Source: a virus. Taken from it: 28,223 bases of DNA. The stretch lies in the IMG/VR virus record IMGVR_UViG_3300031774_000108, positions 1 through 28,223 of that record; one strand, given 5' to 3'. Position 1 is the stretch's first letter. The number at the start of each line of letters is the position of its first letter. The notes under the pieces are model-generated. The model was not told the origin of the DNA and made no database searches. It was given only the letters and a program-made list of their open reading frames with translations. Below, one piece after another: positions 7,802-22,593 of this stretch. Both the position numbers and the translations under genes were made by a program.

Positions 7802-8995
7802 TTAGAAATCAAGTTTTACTTTGATTAGAACTTCTTTGTCGAATGATTTAGCAATCGGCTTTGATGTTTTTGCAATTGCAAGTAATTCAGATGCATCGTT
7901 ATATAAACCTACTGAAGTAATAAATACTTTAGGGTCTTTCTTGAATGCCTCGTATTTAATTGAACTATCTGAACCACTTATGAATGTTGGGTTATTAGAG
8001 TAGTTAAACTCTCTGTTAGTTGCTCTTACGAAGTAATGTGAGGTAGAAACGTTTTCTGTTCTTCTTGCTTCGAAATCTCCTCCACTAACGATTGCGTTAT
8101 ATAATTGTCCATGATTTTCATATTCAGCATTTACTGCCAAGTTTGGTTCAACACCAATTGAAGCAGATACTGCAGTTGGGTTAAGAATAATTAACCCTTG
8201 GTCTGGATAAAATTTACCAAATCCTTGTCCATTTGAAGCAGTTGTAGAATGTACTGTTGCAGCTACATCAGTTCCTAAGTTAAGAGAACCACTTACTACA
8301 TCAAATACTCTACCGGCTTTTCCAACTTTATCCGAAAATTTCTTTCCACTATTATCTATAAGTGTTGTAACGAATGGTGCATGTGAACCACTAAGTTTCA
8401 ATGACCAGTTACCAGCATCCATAGATTCTTTATATCTTGCTCTTGCAACATTGATTACATAGATATCTGGAATATCTACTGAATCTGTACCATCAGAACC
8501 TAATACTGTAAATAAAGTATCTGTTTGGTCAAGTAGTACACTTCTATATTGGTTGTAAGTAGCTTTTGAAGGAAAGGTTGCGTCATCACTATTGGCCAAG
8601 GAAATAGAACCACTACCACTAACGTGTCCATATGCTACAGCAAACTGATTAGATGAAGTGGCAGCTGAATTATATACGTTGTAGTAATAATCACCACTTG
8701 CAGCAGTTGTTTGATTAGATGCAGTAAAGAAAGATGTTAACGAACCAGTATCGCCAGTCCAAAGACCAGTTGTTACTACTTCTATCTTACCCGATACTGT
8801 ATCGAACTCTCCAAATTTCTTGAAGATACCATTGTTGATGTTCCCACCTGCGGTTGAGATTTTATCACCACCTTGTAGGTATTGATTTAAAATGTTAACT
8901 AACTGTTCAGATGCAACTGCACCACCAGTCTGATTCAAATAATTTTGAATTGCTGATGTTAGATTTCTTCCGTCTTGTCCTGTTACTGTGGCCAT
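7802..8995 (-). CDS. virion structural protein of marine T4-like phage type (397 aa)
   Basis: This 397-residue protein has alternating beta strands with many Gly, Ser and Thr. Recognisable segments are TGLWTGDTGSLTSFF near residue 76, VAYGHVSGSGS near 119, ATYNQYRSVLL near 145, ARARYKESMDAGNW near 184, KFYPDQGLIILNP near 260 and SNNPTFISGS near 336. This pattern matches my recollection of a virion structural family in marine T4-like phages. It ends in the TSVGLYNDASELLAIAK module shared with the 385-aa protein. It is the last gene before the terminator and is preceded by AAAAGGAAAAAT as ribosome binding site. The likely role is a repeated tail or baseplate-periphery component; the exact location is not known. 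Confidence 0.75.
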   Translation of the reverse strand: MATVTGQDGRNLTSAIQNYLNQTGGAVASEQLVNILNQYLQGGDKISTAGGNINNGIFKKFGEFDTVSGKIEVVTTGLWTGDTGSLTSFFTASNQTTAASGDYYYNVYNSAATSSNQFAVAYGHVSGSGSISLANSDDATFPSKATYNQYRSVLLDQTDTLFTVLGSDGTDSVDIPDIYVINVARARYKESMDAGNWSLKLSGSHAPFVTTLIDNSGKKFSDKVGKAGRVFDVVSGSLNLGTDVAATVHSTTASNGQGFGKFYPDQGLIILNPTAVSASIGVEPNLAVNAEYENHGQLYNAIVSGGDFEARRTENVSTSHYFVRATNREFNYSNNPTFISGSDSSIKYEAFKKDPKVFITSVGLYNDASELLAIAKTSKPIAKSFDKEVLIKVKLDF

Positions 8996-9012
8996 ATCTT
9001 ATATTTTTCCTT

Positions 9013-9636
9013 TTATGCTACATATTTTACTGTGACTGGTATTGTTTGTGACCCTCCGGTCTCATTACCATAAACAGTAATAGTAGTTTGAATAGTTGAT
9101 GTTAAATTAGGGTTTGGTATAAACTTAAATACTCTACCCGTAACTACGGCTGCTGTTGTTGTTACTTCATCTCCTAAGAAGATTGGTGAAGTTCCAGCAG
9201 AAGTTGTTGTACCACTTCCGATAATACTTCCAGCTTCTTTGTTTGCCAATACAACAGTATAACCTGCAGTTGTGTTACCACTTGGTGAAGTAGTTGGTGT
9301 TAATGCAACTTCTCCCTCATCTTGACTAACAGAAATGTTAGGTACACCAAAAGAAACTTTTGGAATACGAGTTGTATTCTTTGGTAGTGTTACCAATTTA
9401 TATCTCATTACTTGAGTTTCATCTGGTGAAGCTTCAAGTACTGGTATTGCTTTAATTGCTGAATCATAAAACGCTGAGCCTTTTGGATGAGCTGGTTCGT
9501 ATAAACCATAATCAATCTCGTCATCGGCCAACGCAAATTGTGTAATGTTCAATCCTTGTCCGGCAGCTAATTTCTCTCTACCTTTCTTTGTTAGGATTGC
9601 ATCTACTGTTATCGAAGTATTGTCTAAGTAAGCCAT
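9013..9636 (-). CDS. virion structural protein with Ig-like C-terminus (207 aa)
   Basis: The N-terminal 90 residues contain SITVDAILTKKGREKLAAG (8-26), then ITQFALADDEIDYGLYEP (31-48), HPKGSAFYDSAI, and MRYKLVTLP near 77-85. I recall this block from a conserved structural family of marine phages, where it also begins Met-Ala-Tyr-Leu-Asp. Residues 95-207 are Thr/Gly/Val-rich strands resembling one or two Ig-like folds, often surface-displayed in phages. Start context: an ATATTTATA box lies 28 bases upstream, and AAAAGGAAAAA, almost identical to the next gene's site, supports ATG 9636. It probably sits on the tail or baseplate next to the 2160-aa protein. Confidence 0.75.
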   Translation of the reverse strand: MAYLDNTSITVDAILTKKGREKLAAGQGLNITQFALADDEIDYGLYEPAHPKGSAFYDSAIKAIPVLEASPDETQVMRYKLVTLPKNTTRIPKVSFGVPNISVSQDEGEVALTPTTSPSGNTTAGYTVVLANKEAGSIIGSGTTTSAGTSPIFLGDEVTTTAAVVTGRVFKFIPNPNLTSTIQTTITVYGNETGGSQTIPVTVKYVA

Positions 9637-9664
9637 AGTTTGTTTTTCCTTTTACCTTTCAGTA

Positions 9665-9672
9665 TATAAATA
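9665..9672 (-). promoter_or_regulatory. putative phage late promoter, TATTTATA box
   Basis: The minus strand reads ATATTTATATACTGAAAGG between the giant gene's upstream-facing neighbours, 28 bases before ATG 9636. It shares the full 11-base ATATTTATATA with four other sites. It would let the three small structural genes be expressed independently of the long upstream tail transcript. Confidence 0.6.
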
Positions 9673-9694
9673 TAACATTTTTTAATTTTAAATA

Positions 9695-16177
<6,483 letters not shown>

Positions 16178-16189
16178 CCTTACTTCCTA

Positions 16190-16546
16190 CTAATATGTAC
16201 CCCATCTGTTACTACTTCCTCTTGCAGAACCTGGTAGTTTAAGACCTGTGCCTGTATATCCTATATCACCAAGTACATTGTTAAATCCTAAATCAATAGG
16301 CCCGAAATCGAAATCAAAATCGAAATTAAAATCCAAATCACCTAAGTCAAATGGTTTTATTACGATATCATCAAAATCAATTGGACCTAAATCAATTGGG
16401 TCAGGTGGAGTATCATCTATTCTAATATCATCTAGTTGTGGTGTAAGTGTTTGTTTAACCACGATAGATTTGGTATCCCCCTCTTGATTCGTAAATGTTA
16501 TCTTTACTCTTCTAAAATTTTTTATTATGTTAGTTGGTGCAATCAT
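16190..16546 (-). CDS. small baseplate-region protein with half BACON-like strand pair and Asp-Phe repeat (118 aa)
   Basis: I do not recognise this 118-residue protein as a whole. Residues 11-32 (FRRVKITFTNQEGDTKSIVV) look like the last two strands of a BACON-type sandwich, ending in the usual Lys-Gln. Residues 38-90 are acidic and repetitive, with four PIDLG/FDLG-type units and an Asn-Phe-Asp-Phe-Asp-Phe-Asp-Phe run. The end is Gly/Ser-rich. The start codon lies 6 bases after an ATATTTATA box and an in-frame TAA lies two codons upstream, so no longer start exists. It sits between the 452-aa protein and the giant, 12 bases before the latter, so it is probably a small tail component or linker. 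Confidence 0.65.
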   Translation of the reverse strand: MIAPTNIIKNFRRVKITFTNQEGDTKSIVVKQTLTPQLDDIRIDDTPPDPIDLGPIDFDDIVIKPFDLGDLDFNFDFDFDFGPIDLGFNNVLGDIGYTGTGLKLPGSARGSSNRWGTY

Positions 16547-16552
16547 CTCTTA

Positions 16553-16560
16553 TATAAATA
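16553..16560 (-). promoter_or_regulatory. putative phage late promoter, TATTTATA box, nearly touching the start codon
   Basis: The minus strand reads ATATTTATATAAGAG immediately followed by the ATG at 16546. Only 6 bases separate the box from the start codon. If the box works at the usual -10 distance, transcription would begin at or next to the ATG and give a leaderless message. The box lies wholly in the 19-base gap after the 452-aa gene. Confidence 0.5.
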
Positions 16561-16565
16561 TCTCA

Positions 16566-17924
16566 CTACCTTAATTGTTCGAACTGTTTTGGTAATCTAA
16601 ATCTTTCTTCTTCAGGTAAAGGTCTACTTCCGCCTCCTCCTCCTCCACCTCGTGGTGGTGGTGGTGGTGGCCCATCATCTATTCTAGGTGAAGGTTGTCC
16701 ATTAAACTTTATTGGGAATAATGTACTACCAGCTGGTAAACTTGTTACTAGTGATTTAGCCCAAGCACTACCATAATATCCACCTTCATCTAATAGGTCT
16801 ATTCTTATTGTAACTGGTGATGTTGATTCAACATTAAATTGTTTCCGTCCTCCTTCAATACCAACAGTCATTTGTACAGGTGTCACCTTTAAACTAGATG
16901 GTGCATCTACAATCTCATCCTCTTCCTCTTCAGTTTCTTCTTCTGTATAATCATCAACTGTATTATCTTCTTCAGTAACTACTGGTTCATATGTGGTGTC
17001 ATTTGTAAGTTCTGTTATAAATTCTCTTACATCAACCGATGGGTCAAACGCTGTAGTTACAAAGTTATCATCTTGTACATTTCTCTTAGGTAATAACATA
17101 TCAACAATATCACAAGTTATTCTTAGGATATTTTTTAAGATATCATTAATATCTAAAAACACATCATCAACTTGGTCTGCAGGAAGTGGTTTCCCATAAT
17201 TTATTGATTTTGGATTGTAATCTTTACCATCCACATAATACCTTACTGCCTCTCTAACCTTTAGAGTTACATTTTGTATAAGTTGTTCAAAGTTTTGTAC
17301 ATTAAATTCTTTTTTTATTTGGTCTACATATGCTCTACCAAATCTACTTATCATTTTTTCAATTACATCATTGAACTTTATACTATCTAAAAATTCATCT
17401 ATATAATAAACTACATCATCTCTAAATGTTTTACCTGATGTAAATCCATCATATCTTTTAAATAAATCCTCATCAACTGTACCATCTGGATTTGTAACTG
17501 GTACTAATCTAACCTCAGTTCGTGATGGTGCAATTTCATGGATATATAGTTTTTCAGTATTATATCTACCTACTCTATTATTTAGTAATTGAAATTGTGT
17601 TTTAAATAATCCTTGATTATATCCAGCTTCTCTAATTAATTTTTCTACATCTACAAAATATTCTACGATATCATCACCTGAATCTTTTACTAGAAAGTAT
17701 TCAGTTATGTTTAATTGATTCAAAGATATATGACGTGTTAATTCACCACTATCTCCTTGTGGTAATTGGTTATCAGATGCATCATAAAGTGTAAACTCTA
17801 AAAAATCTTCTTTACCAGAGCCAAACCTAGAAAGCTTCTTACCTCTTTCGATAATAGCTCTATCTTTATCTAACACTCTAAACGCCGTGCGTTTATCTAT
17901 ATTTTTAAAATCTTCTACTGCCAT
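16566..17924 (-). CDS. baseplate/tail structural protein with acidic and Pro/Gly-rich C-terminus (452 aa)
   Basis: Residues 1-145 form a domain with YFVDVEKLIREAGYNQGLFK at 89-108 and IHEIAPSRTEVRLVP at 128-142. I recall the [IV]SPSRTE[IV]R pattern from large structural proteins of marine phages. Residues 150-285 are mostly helical. Residues 317-340 are strongly acidic, with about fifteen Glu/Asp. Residues 344-415 resemble the first half of a BACON-type sandwich (KVTPVQMTV, then GGRKQFNVES) but stop before the last strands. Pro6-Arg-Gly7 at 419-432 and a charged tail end it. It is 2 bases downstream of the coiled-coil gene. A structural role in the baseplate or short fibres is inferred from neighbours and composition. 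Confidence 0.7.
   Translation of the reverse strand: MAVEDFKNIDKRTAFRVLDKDRAIIERGKKLSRFGSGKEDFLEFTLYDASDNQLPQGDSGELTRHISLNQLNITEYFLVKDSGDDIVEYFVDVEKLIREAGYNQGLFKTQFQLLNNRVGRYNTEKLYIHEIAPSRTEVRLVPVTNPDGTVDEDLFKRYDGFTSGKTFRDDVVYYIDEFLDSIKFNDVIEKMISRFGRAYVDQIKKEFNVQNFEQLIQNVTLKVREAVRYYVDGKDYNPKSINYGKPLPADQVDDVFLDINDILKNILRITCDIVDMLLPKRNVQDDNFVTTAFDPSVDVREFITELTNDTTYEPVVTEEDNTVDDYTEEETEEEEDEIVDAPSSLKVTPVQMTVGIEGGRKQFNVESTSPVTIRIDLLDEGGYYGSAWAKSLVTSLPAGSTLFPIKFNGQPSPRIDDGPPPPPPRGGGGGGGSRPLPEEERFRLPKQFEQLR
16629..16670 (-). repeat. Pro6-Arg-Gly7 low-complexity tract
   Basis: This encodes six prolines, an arginine and seven glycines (residues 419-432 of the 452-aa protein). On the plus strand it appears as a run of CCT/CCG followed by GGT. 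It is the second proline-rich tract within 800 bases and lies in the C-terminal tail after an incomplete beta-sandwich. Confidence 0.9.
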
Positions 17925-17926
17925 TA

Positions 17927-19072
17927 TTAATTACCTGTTGCTGATACATCAACTCCCTCTTCTACTGTATGTACTCTTGGACCTGGATTATCTTGTGCAT
18001 AAGCCTTAACCTTGTAATCTCTTGAGTATGAGTAGAATAATTCTAATGAATCACCCTTGTTATTTGTAAACGTTATATCTAAAGTTGGGTATCTTCTCCA
18101 ACCAGTTGTATTATCTTCTTTCCATCCACCAGGTCTTTTAAATCCACAATTGATTGATGTGGCACCAGGTGTTGCTGTTTTTCCTAAATCTTCATTGTAC
18201 CCAATACCCGCAGGGATTGAGAATGAACTCGGTAAAGATATTGTACCAGGTTGTCCGCTATGTCCTTGTGGGTGTACTTTACTTACACTAACTGTCATTG
18301 GTTGTTCAGTAAAGTTATAGAATACCAACTCTCCACCATTAACCTTTTTATAGTTACCATAATCCCAATTGATAAACAATCCACCTTTTTGAGGATTTGT
18401 AATATTCAGTGCAGGAATCTTATATGCAAAATTATTTTTTTCTTGTTGTAGTGATGAGTTCAAGTAGTTAGTTTCTATCTCAGCTTCTATTTGAGCTTGT
18501 TGTGCCTCAATCGCTAATAGAGATGCTTCTAATCGAGCTCGTAGTGCTTCAAATCTTGCTTCAAGTGATACTCTTTCAACTGCCTCTTGAGTTGAACGTT
18601 CAATTGCTTTTTGAAGTTCTAATACAGTTTCTCTAAATTGGTCTGATAATGCGATATATAAGTTTTCTAGTTCTGCCAATGCTGTTTCTGCAGCAATTCT
18701 TTGTTCTAATTGTGTATCTCTATCTGCAGTCATTGCTATTAACTGAGAAGTTAAATCTTGAACGTTTGTTTCTAGTTCTGTAATTCTTGCATTTGCAGTT
18801 GCTAAATCTGCAACTACTTCATCATATACTGATTTTAGAACAACTGCCGGTAAATCTTTTCTATTTCTTACAAGTTCATCAACACCAATATCAATTGCTT
18901 TTTCAATCTCTTCTGGTATATACTTGGGTACTTCGAGAAAGGCAACAGATTCTCCATCCTTCTTATTTGCTGCAAGATGGATTTGTCTAGTATTCTCTTC
19001 GTAATACTTGACAGTTTCCGAACTATTCTTTTCGATTAATTCTTGTGCTCTTTCTTTATCTCCTAATGCCAT
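17927..19072 (-). CDS. coiled-coil tail/fibre protein with C-terminal beta domain (381 aa)
   Basis: Residues 1-80 are a small mixed domain. Residues about 84-212 are a long heptad-patterned coiled coil rich in Ala, Glu, Leu and Gln, with no prolines, long enough for a rod of roughly 18-20 nm if continuous. Residues 213-381 are beta-rich, with Gly/Trp/Tyr-containing strands and a TLDITFTNNKGDSLELFYSY segment that resembles the closing strands of the 118-aa protein. The layout (head, stalk, beta tip) is that of a trimeric tail fibre or baseplate strut. The start codon shares one base with the stop of the DNRLRE-like gene (TAATG). I cannot name a family. Confidence 0.7.
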   Translation of the reverse strand: MALGDKERAQELIEKNSSETVKYYEENTRQIHLAANKKDGESVAFLEVPKYIPEEIEKAIDIGVDELVRNRKDLPAVVLKSVYDEVVADLATANARITELETNVQDLTSQLIAMTADRDTQLEQRIAAETALAELENLYIALSDQFRETVLELQKAIERSTQEAVERVSLEARFEALRARLEASLLAIEAQQAQIEAEIETNYLNSSLQQEKNNFAYKIPALNITNPQKGGLFINWDYGNYKKVNGGELVFYNFTEQPMTVSVSKVHPQGHSGQPGTISLPSSFSIPAGIGYNEDLGKTATPGATSINCGFKRPGGWKEDNTTGWRRYPTLDITFTNNKGDSLELFYSYSRDYKVKAYAQDNPGPRVHTVEEGVDVSATGN

Positions 19073-20130
19073 TATTTAACCACTTCAAATGTTATATCAT
19101 CATCAAAATATTCAACAGTATCACTTCTTTCAACTTTAAATTCAACTTTATATTCTCTGTTAATTTCAAAGTTTGTAAGATTTACTTTAAAATAATTACC
19201 ATTTGCATCACATGATAGTTTTGAATAATCACCAAATGGAATTATAATATCGTTACTGTTTAAATCAGATATTTGATAATATGATGAAGTTGGTAAATAA
19301 TTTACATCGTTGTATGCAAAAGTATTTGAGAAAGTTCTAGCAGGATATAATTCCCTACCATGAACTTCAATTTTTGGAGTTGTACCTACTTTGTATGATT
19401 TTTTTAATCGTTTTGTATTTAACTTAATATCTTCTGTAAGAGTTAATGCTGATAATGAACCTGTTTCGAATACTGAATCATCCCAACCTATTTTTATTTT
19501 TGGTTGATGAATCGTATGAGTTTCTTTACTAAAGAACTTAAGTTGGCCATAATCATTATTATCATTCTCAAATGCACTTGTATGTTTAAGAATAAACCCT
19601 TCGTTTGTTAGAGAACCACTAATCCATGAATCTACTGCAGAAAGAACATCCATATTAATATCACTAGATTCATATGCAAAAGATTGAGTTGCAGCAGAAC
19701 CAGTAAACCAAGTACCTCCCTTACCATTGTAAGAACCACTTGATTCTGGACTCATATCACCTACTAACCAATCACTACCATCTGTTCTCTGATTCCATGT
19801 TACACCATCAGTTGTAATATCATCAAACCTAGTACCTATACCCATTTCCCAAGATTGTGAAACTGGATATGCCTCAATTGTATATTCAAGAGGAATCTCG
19901 GTTGATTCACATTCTCTAAGAATAAGTTCTGCAGAACTCATTGTTACTGCACCACTTGCAAGTGATGATGATAATCCATTAATATCAAATTTAATCAATG
20001 AACGTGCTGTATCTTTTAAAGAACCATAATATACTTTGGACACTTCAAGTACTTCATCCAAACCTGTATTTTGAGTTGGTTGTTGTAAATATAAACTCGC
20101 GTCCTTCGATGATGTAACGAAATAATACAT
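19072..20130 (-). CDS. DNRLRE-domain-like baseplate/tail protein (352 aa)
   Basis: The first 200 residues fit the DNRLRE pattern: SSKDASLYLQQ near 7-17, Asn-Thr-Gly then Leu-Glu-Val-Ser near 21-32, RSLIKFDI near 43-50, SSAELILRECES near 64-76, and further on TWNQRTDGSDW and VLSAVDSWISGSLTNEGFIL. DNRLRE modules are beta-sandwich carbohydrate-binding-like domains often found on secreted bacterial proteins. Residues 225-352 are a second beta-rich part ending in a GNYFKVNLTNF strand and an acidic tail. It sits directly after gp6, sharing one base at each gene junction, so it is probably a baseplate-attached receptor-binding or wedge accessory protein rather than a free enzyme; no catalytic motif was seen. 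Confidence 0.65.
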   Translation of the reverse strand: MYYFVTSSKDASLYLQQPTQNTGLDEVLEVSKVYYGSLKDTARSLIKFDINGLSSSLASGAVTMSSAELILRECESTEIPLEYTIEAYPVSQSWEMGIGTRFDDITTDGVTWNQRTDGSDWLVGDMSPESSGSYNGKGGTWFTGSAATQSFAYESSDINMDVLSAVDSWISGSLTNEGFILKHTSAFENDNNDYGQLKFFSKETHTIHQPKIKIGWDDSVFETGSLSALTLTEDIKLNTKRLKKSYKVGTTPKIEVHGRELYPARTFSNTFAYNDVNYLPTSSYYQISDLNSNDIIIPFGDYSKLSCDANGNYFKVNLTNFEINREYKVEFKVERSDTVEYFDDDITFEVVK

Positions 20131-22157
20131 TATATGATTCTCCCTTTTATATCTTGGTTTGGATACTTCAGTTCAAATACTGATGGGTCTAACGAAGGAT
20201 ATATGATGTTGCTCCTTGTTGCCTCTTCAAAGTTATATGAACGTGCAGAATAGTTTCCTCCACATTTATTTTTAAATTCTAATTTTGAAACAGAAACAAC
20301 TCCTTCTATGTTTGCAAGAATTAATTCTACTTCATTTATGTTGATTGTATCGTTGAATGTCCAATTATCAATATTAAAGTAATCTTGTAATGCAAGGTTA
20401 CAATTAGTAAGAACTTCTCTTCTGTTGTACCCCGTCAGAGCAGTTACATCGAACTCTATCGCAAAATTGATAACATACCCATCAATGATATTAATACCAT
20501 CTGTAATCATCTTATAATTGTTTAGATATCTTTTTAAGTTCTCTTTAACTGCAGAGTTTAGGATTGTTAAGTTTTTACTTGAGTTATATCCAAGAGTATA
20601 GATGTTAATACTAAATGGATTTGATTTATCATTTGCTCTGTTCTTCTTACCTGCTAAGAATAAATCAACATTTCTTTTTATCTCACTTCGTTGTAAGGTT
20701 CTGTTTTTATCAACCAAATCTACAAATTCTTTTTGTGATTCTGGTGCTGCAATAACTGAAGCTGGTGAGTTGGCATCTAATTTGTTATCTTGTATAACAA
20801 ACGCCTTTGCAACAGAACCAAACTTTGCCGGCATTGCCAAACATCTAACTACATAATCTTGAGCAGTTACGGCTCTGTTCTGAGCTCCAAAGTAAGCCAA
20901 TGCGTTTTCTTTTATTTCTTTTATAGTTTCTGCACCTCTACCTCCTGTTGCTGGAATTTCGTTTTCACAAGCAACTGAGTTAATTACAGTACTATATAAT
21001 TGTTTTTCTGCATCGGTGAATGATGCGATATCAGTATCATACTGAATATCTGTTATTTGTTTTACATCACCTTTCTTAACATTTGATTGAATTCCACCAC
21101 CTACAAAGTACTTAACTGTAACTGTTGTGTTGGTTGGTGATTGTCCATATGATTTTGTTTTTAAGAAGTTTGCAGGGTCATAGTATTCAGATAATCTATT
21201 ATTTGAATTAGTTAACCCTAATCCTATATTATCAAAGTTTGGTACTATCAACTCATCACTAACGTTAGAATCACCAGAACCAAATTGAATTGTAGTTGTA
21301 AAATCTTCATTAACTACTGTTGTAAATCTTCTTGGTGTTCTTAATGTTTTTAATATTGATGGTACATCTTCTCTAAACTGAAATAAATCAGGTTCGTTTG
21401 CTGCTGTATTTGGATAATCTATATAAACAAGTTCTTGTCCAAGATAAGGTACTTCATAATATTTGTTTGCGTTTGCATCTCTAACATCATATATTGATAT
21501 TACATTTGTATCTTTTAAATCTATTTTGGCAAAATCTGCACGAGGGCCGAAGTCAATATCAATTTCTTTTAGAGTTGCAGACATTGCTTTTACTTTTTTC
21601 TTAACCAAATAGAACTCTGGGTCATTAGTACTAGTATTTCTTGAATATACTGTAATTTCTCTATTAGCAGATTCGTTGAAATCTAATAACTCTTGAGTTA
21701 CAAATTGTATTCCATCTACCGATGTTGCAACCATACCTTGTTGAACTCTAAGATAAAATTTTGTATCTGGTTCATAATCATTTGCAGAACCAGCTTTATA
21801 TTTTGATGGTACAAGTTGATATATAGTTAATTCGGTAACCGCTGGGGAAGTTACTTTTGTTTTATATCCTAAGTACTTGGCAAGTGATAAAACGTTTCTC
21901 TTATCCTCTGCATACGGCATTAAGGATTCTTTTAAGGTATCATCAATATAGTATCCTAAAACATCTCCAATATACGATGCCATTTCAATGAACATCATAC
22001 CTGGTGATGATTCATTAAAATCTGCATGAGTTTTTGGAAAATAAGTTTTAGCAAATTCTATAAGATTTTGTCTAAAAGACCCAAAGTCCTTGTTAAGGTA
22101 TTTTAATGATTTACCTTTATCCTTAAAGTTCGAATTTACATTATTATTTATTGCCAT
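20130..22157 (-). CDS. 6: baseplate wedge protein gp6-like (baseplate J family)
   Basis: At 675 residues it is close to T4 gp6 (660). The N-terminus (LKYLNKDFGSFRQNLIEFAK at 18-37, then YFPKTHADFNESSPGMMFIE) is the hallmark of phage gp6/baseplate-J proteins, followed by SYIGDVLGYYIDDTLKES. The middle has a Gly-Arg-Gly-Ala-Glu-Thr segment and AYFGAQNRAVTAQDYVVR near 414-431, a conserved landmark of the family. The C-terminal third (INEVELILANIEGVVSV near 620) dimerises wedges in T4. gp6 links the six wedges into the baseplate ring and transmits the switch that triggers sheath contraction. It starts 1 base after the gp25 stop and is followed by the DNRLRE-like gene, so a single translated string of baseplate genes is clear. 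Confidence 0.92.
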   Translation of the reverse strand: MAINNNVNSNFKDKGKSLKYLNKDFGSFRQNLIEFAKTYFPKTHADFNESSPGMMFIEMASYIGDVLGYYIDDTLKESLMPYAEDKRNVLSLAKYLGYKTKVTSPAVTELTIYQLVPSKYKAGSANDYEPDTKFYLRVQQGMVATSVDGIQFVTQELLDFNESANREITVYSRNTSTNDPEFYLVKKKVKAMSATLKEIDIDFGPRADFAKIDLKDTNVISIYDVRDANANKYYEVPYLGQELVYIDYPNTAANEPDLFQFREDVPSILKTLRTPRRFTTVVNEDFTTTIQFGSGDSNVSDELIVPNFDNIGLGLTNSNNRLSEYYDPANFLKTKSYGQSPTNTTVTVKYFVGGGIQSNVKKGDVKQITDIQYDTDIASFTDAEKQLYSTVINSVACENEIPATGGRGAETIKEIKENALAYFGAQNRAVTAQDYVVRCLAMPAKFGSVAKAFVIQDNKLDANSPASVIAAPESQKEFVDLVDKNRTLQRSEIKRNVDLFLAGKKNRANDKSNPFSINIYTLGYNSSKNLTILNSAVKENLKRYLNNYKMITDGINIIDGYVINFAIEFDVTALTGYNRREVLTNCNLALQDYFNIDNWTFNDTININEVELILANIEGVVSVSKLEFKNKCGGNYSARSYNFEEATRSNIIYPSLDPSVFELKYPNQDIKGRII

Positions 22158-22158
22158 T

Positions 22159-22590
22159 TTATGTACCCAACGTAAATGTTACTGTTTGTAAATCTAAAGT
22201 TTCCCCTACTTTAAATTTAATTTCAACACCTACTTTATTTCTGTCTTTATTACTATCAGATATATCTATAAATATATCGTCAATTGTTATATATGGTAAC
22301 CATTGAGAAACTGATTCAGTAATTGTATCAGAAACTCGTGTTTCAAATGTTTCATCTATTGGTTCAAATAAAAGAGTTTGTAATCCACTACCAAACTCTG
22401 GTTGTAAAAATCTTTCTCCCTTTTTAGTTAACAATAGATTTCTTAAATTACTTTTTGCTTGGTCAAATGTATTGAAATTTTGTTCAAAGAAACCACCATT
22501 ACCATTTTTAATTGGCAAAGATAATCCTACTGCATAATCGTTAAATTCTTCAGTATCAATTACTACTTTCTTTGAAATCTCGTAAGCCAT
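22159..22590 (-). CDS. 25: baseplate wedge protein gp25-like
   Basis: At 143 residues it is close to T4 gp25 (132). Family features are a Gly-Gly-Phe-Phe near 32-35, the KSNLRNLLLTKKGERFLQPEFG region (47-68), GLQTLLFEP at 70-78, and ITIDDIFID near 100-108. gp25 sits at the inner rim of the baseplate, initiates sheath assembly by handshake with the first sheath ring, and has homologues in P2 (gpW) and type VI secretion (TssE). Its gene lies between the 175-aa gene (3-base gap) and gp6 (1-base gap). The usual neighbourhood and length leave little doubt. Confidence 0.95.
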   Translation of the reverse strand: MAYEISKKVVIDTEEFNDYAVGLSLPIKNGNGGFFEQNFNTFDQAKSNLRNLLLTKKGERFLQPEFGSGLQTLLFEPIDETFETRVSDTITESVSQWLPYITIDDIFIDISDSNKDRNKVGVEIKFKVGETLDLQTVTFTLGT

Positions 22591-22593
22591 TTA

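Noticed and set aside
16546-16566. Programmed frameshift joining the 452-aa and 118-aa genes
   Set aside because: The 118-aa frame has a TAA two codons before its ATG, so a ribosome shifting in the upstream gene could not read into it.
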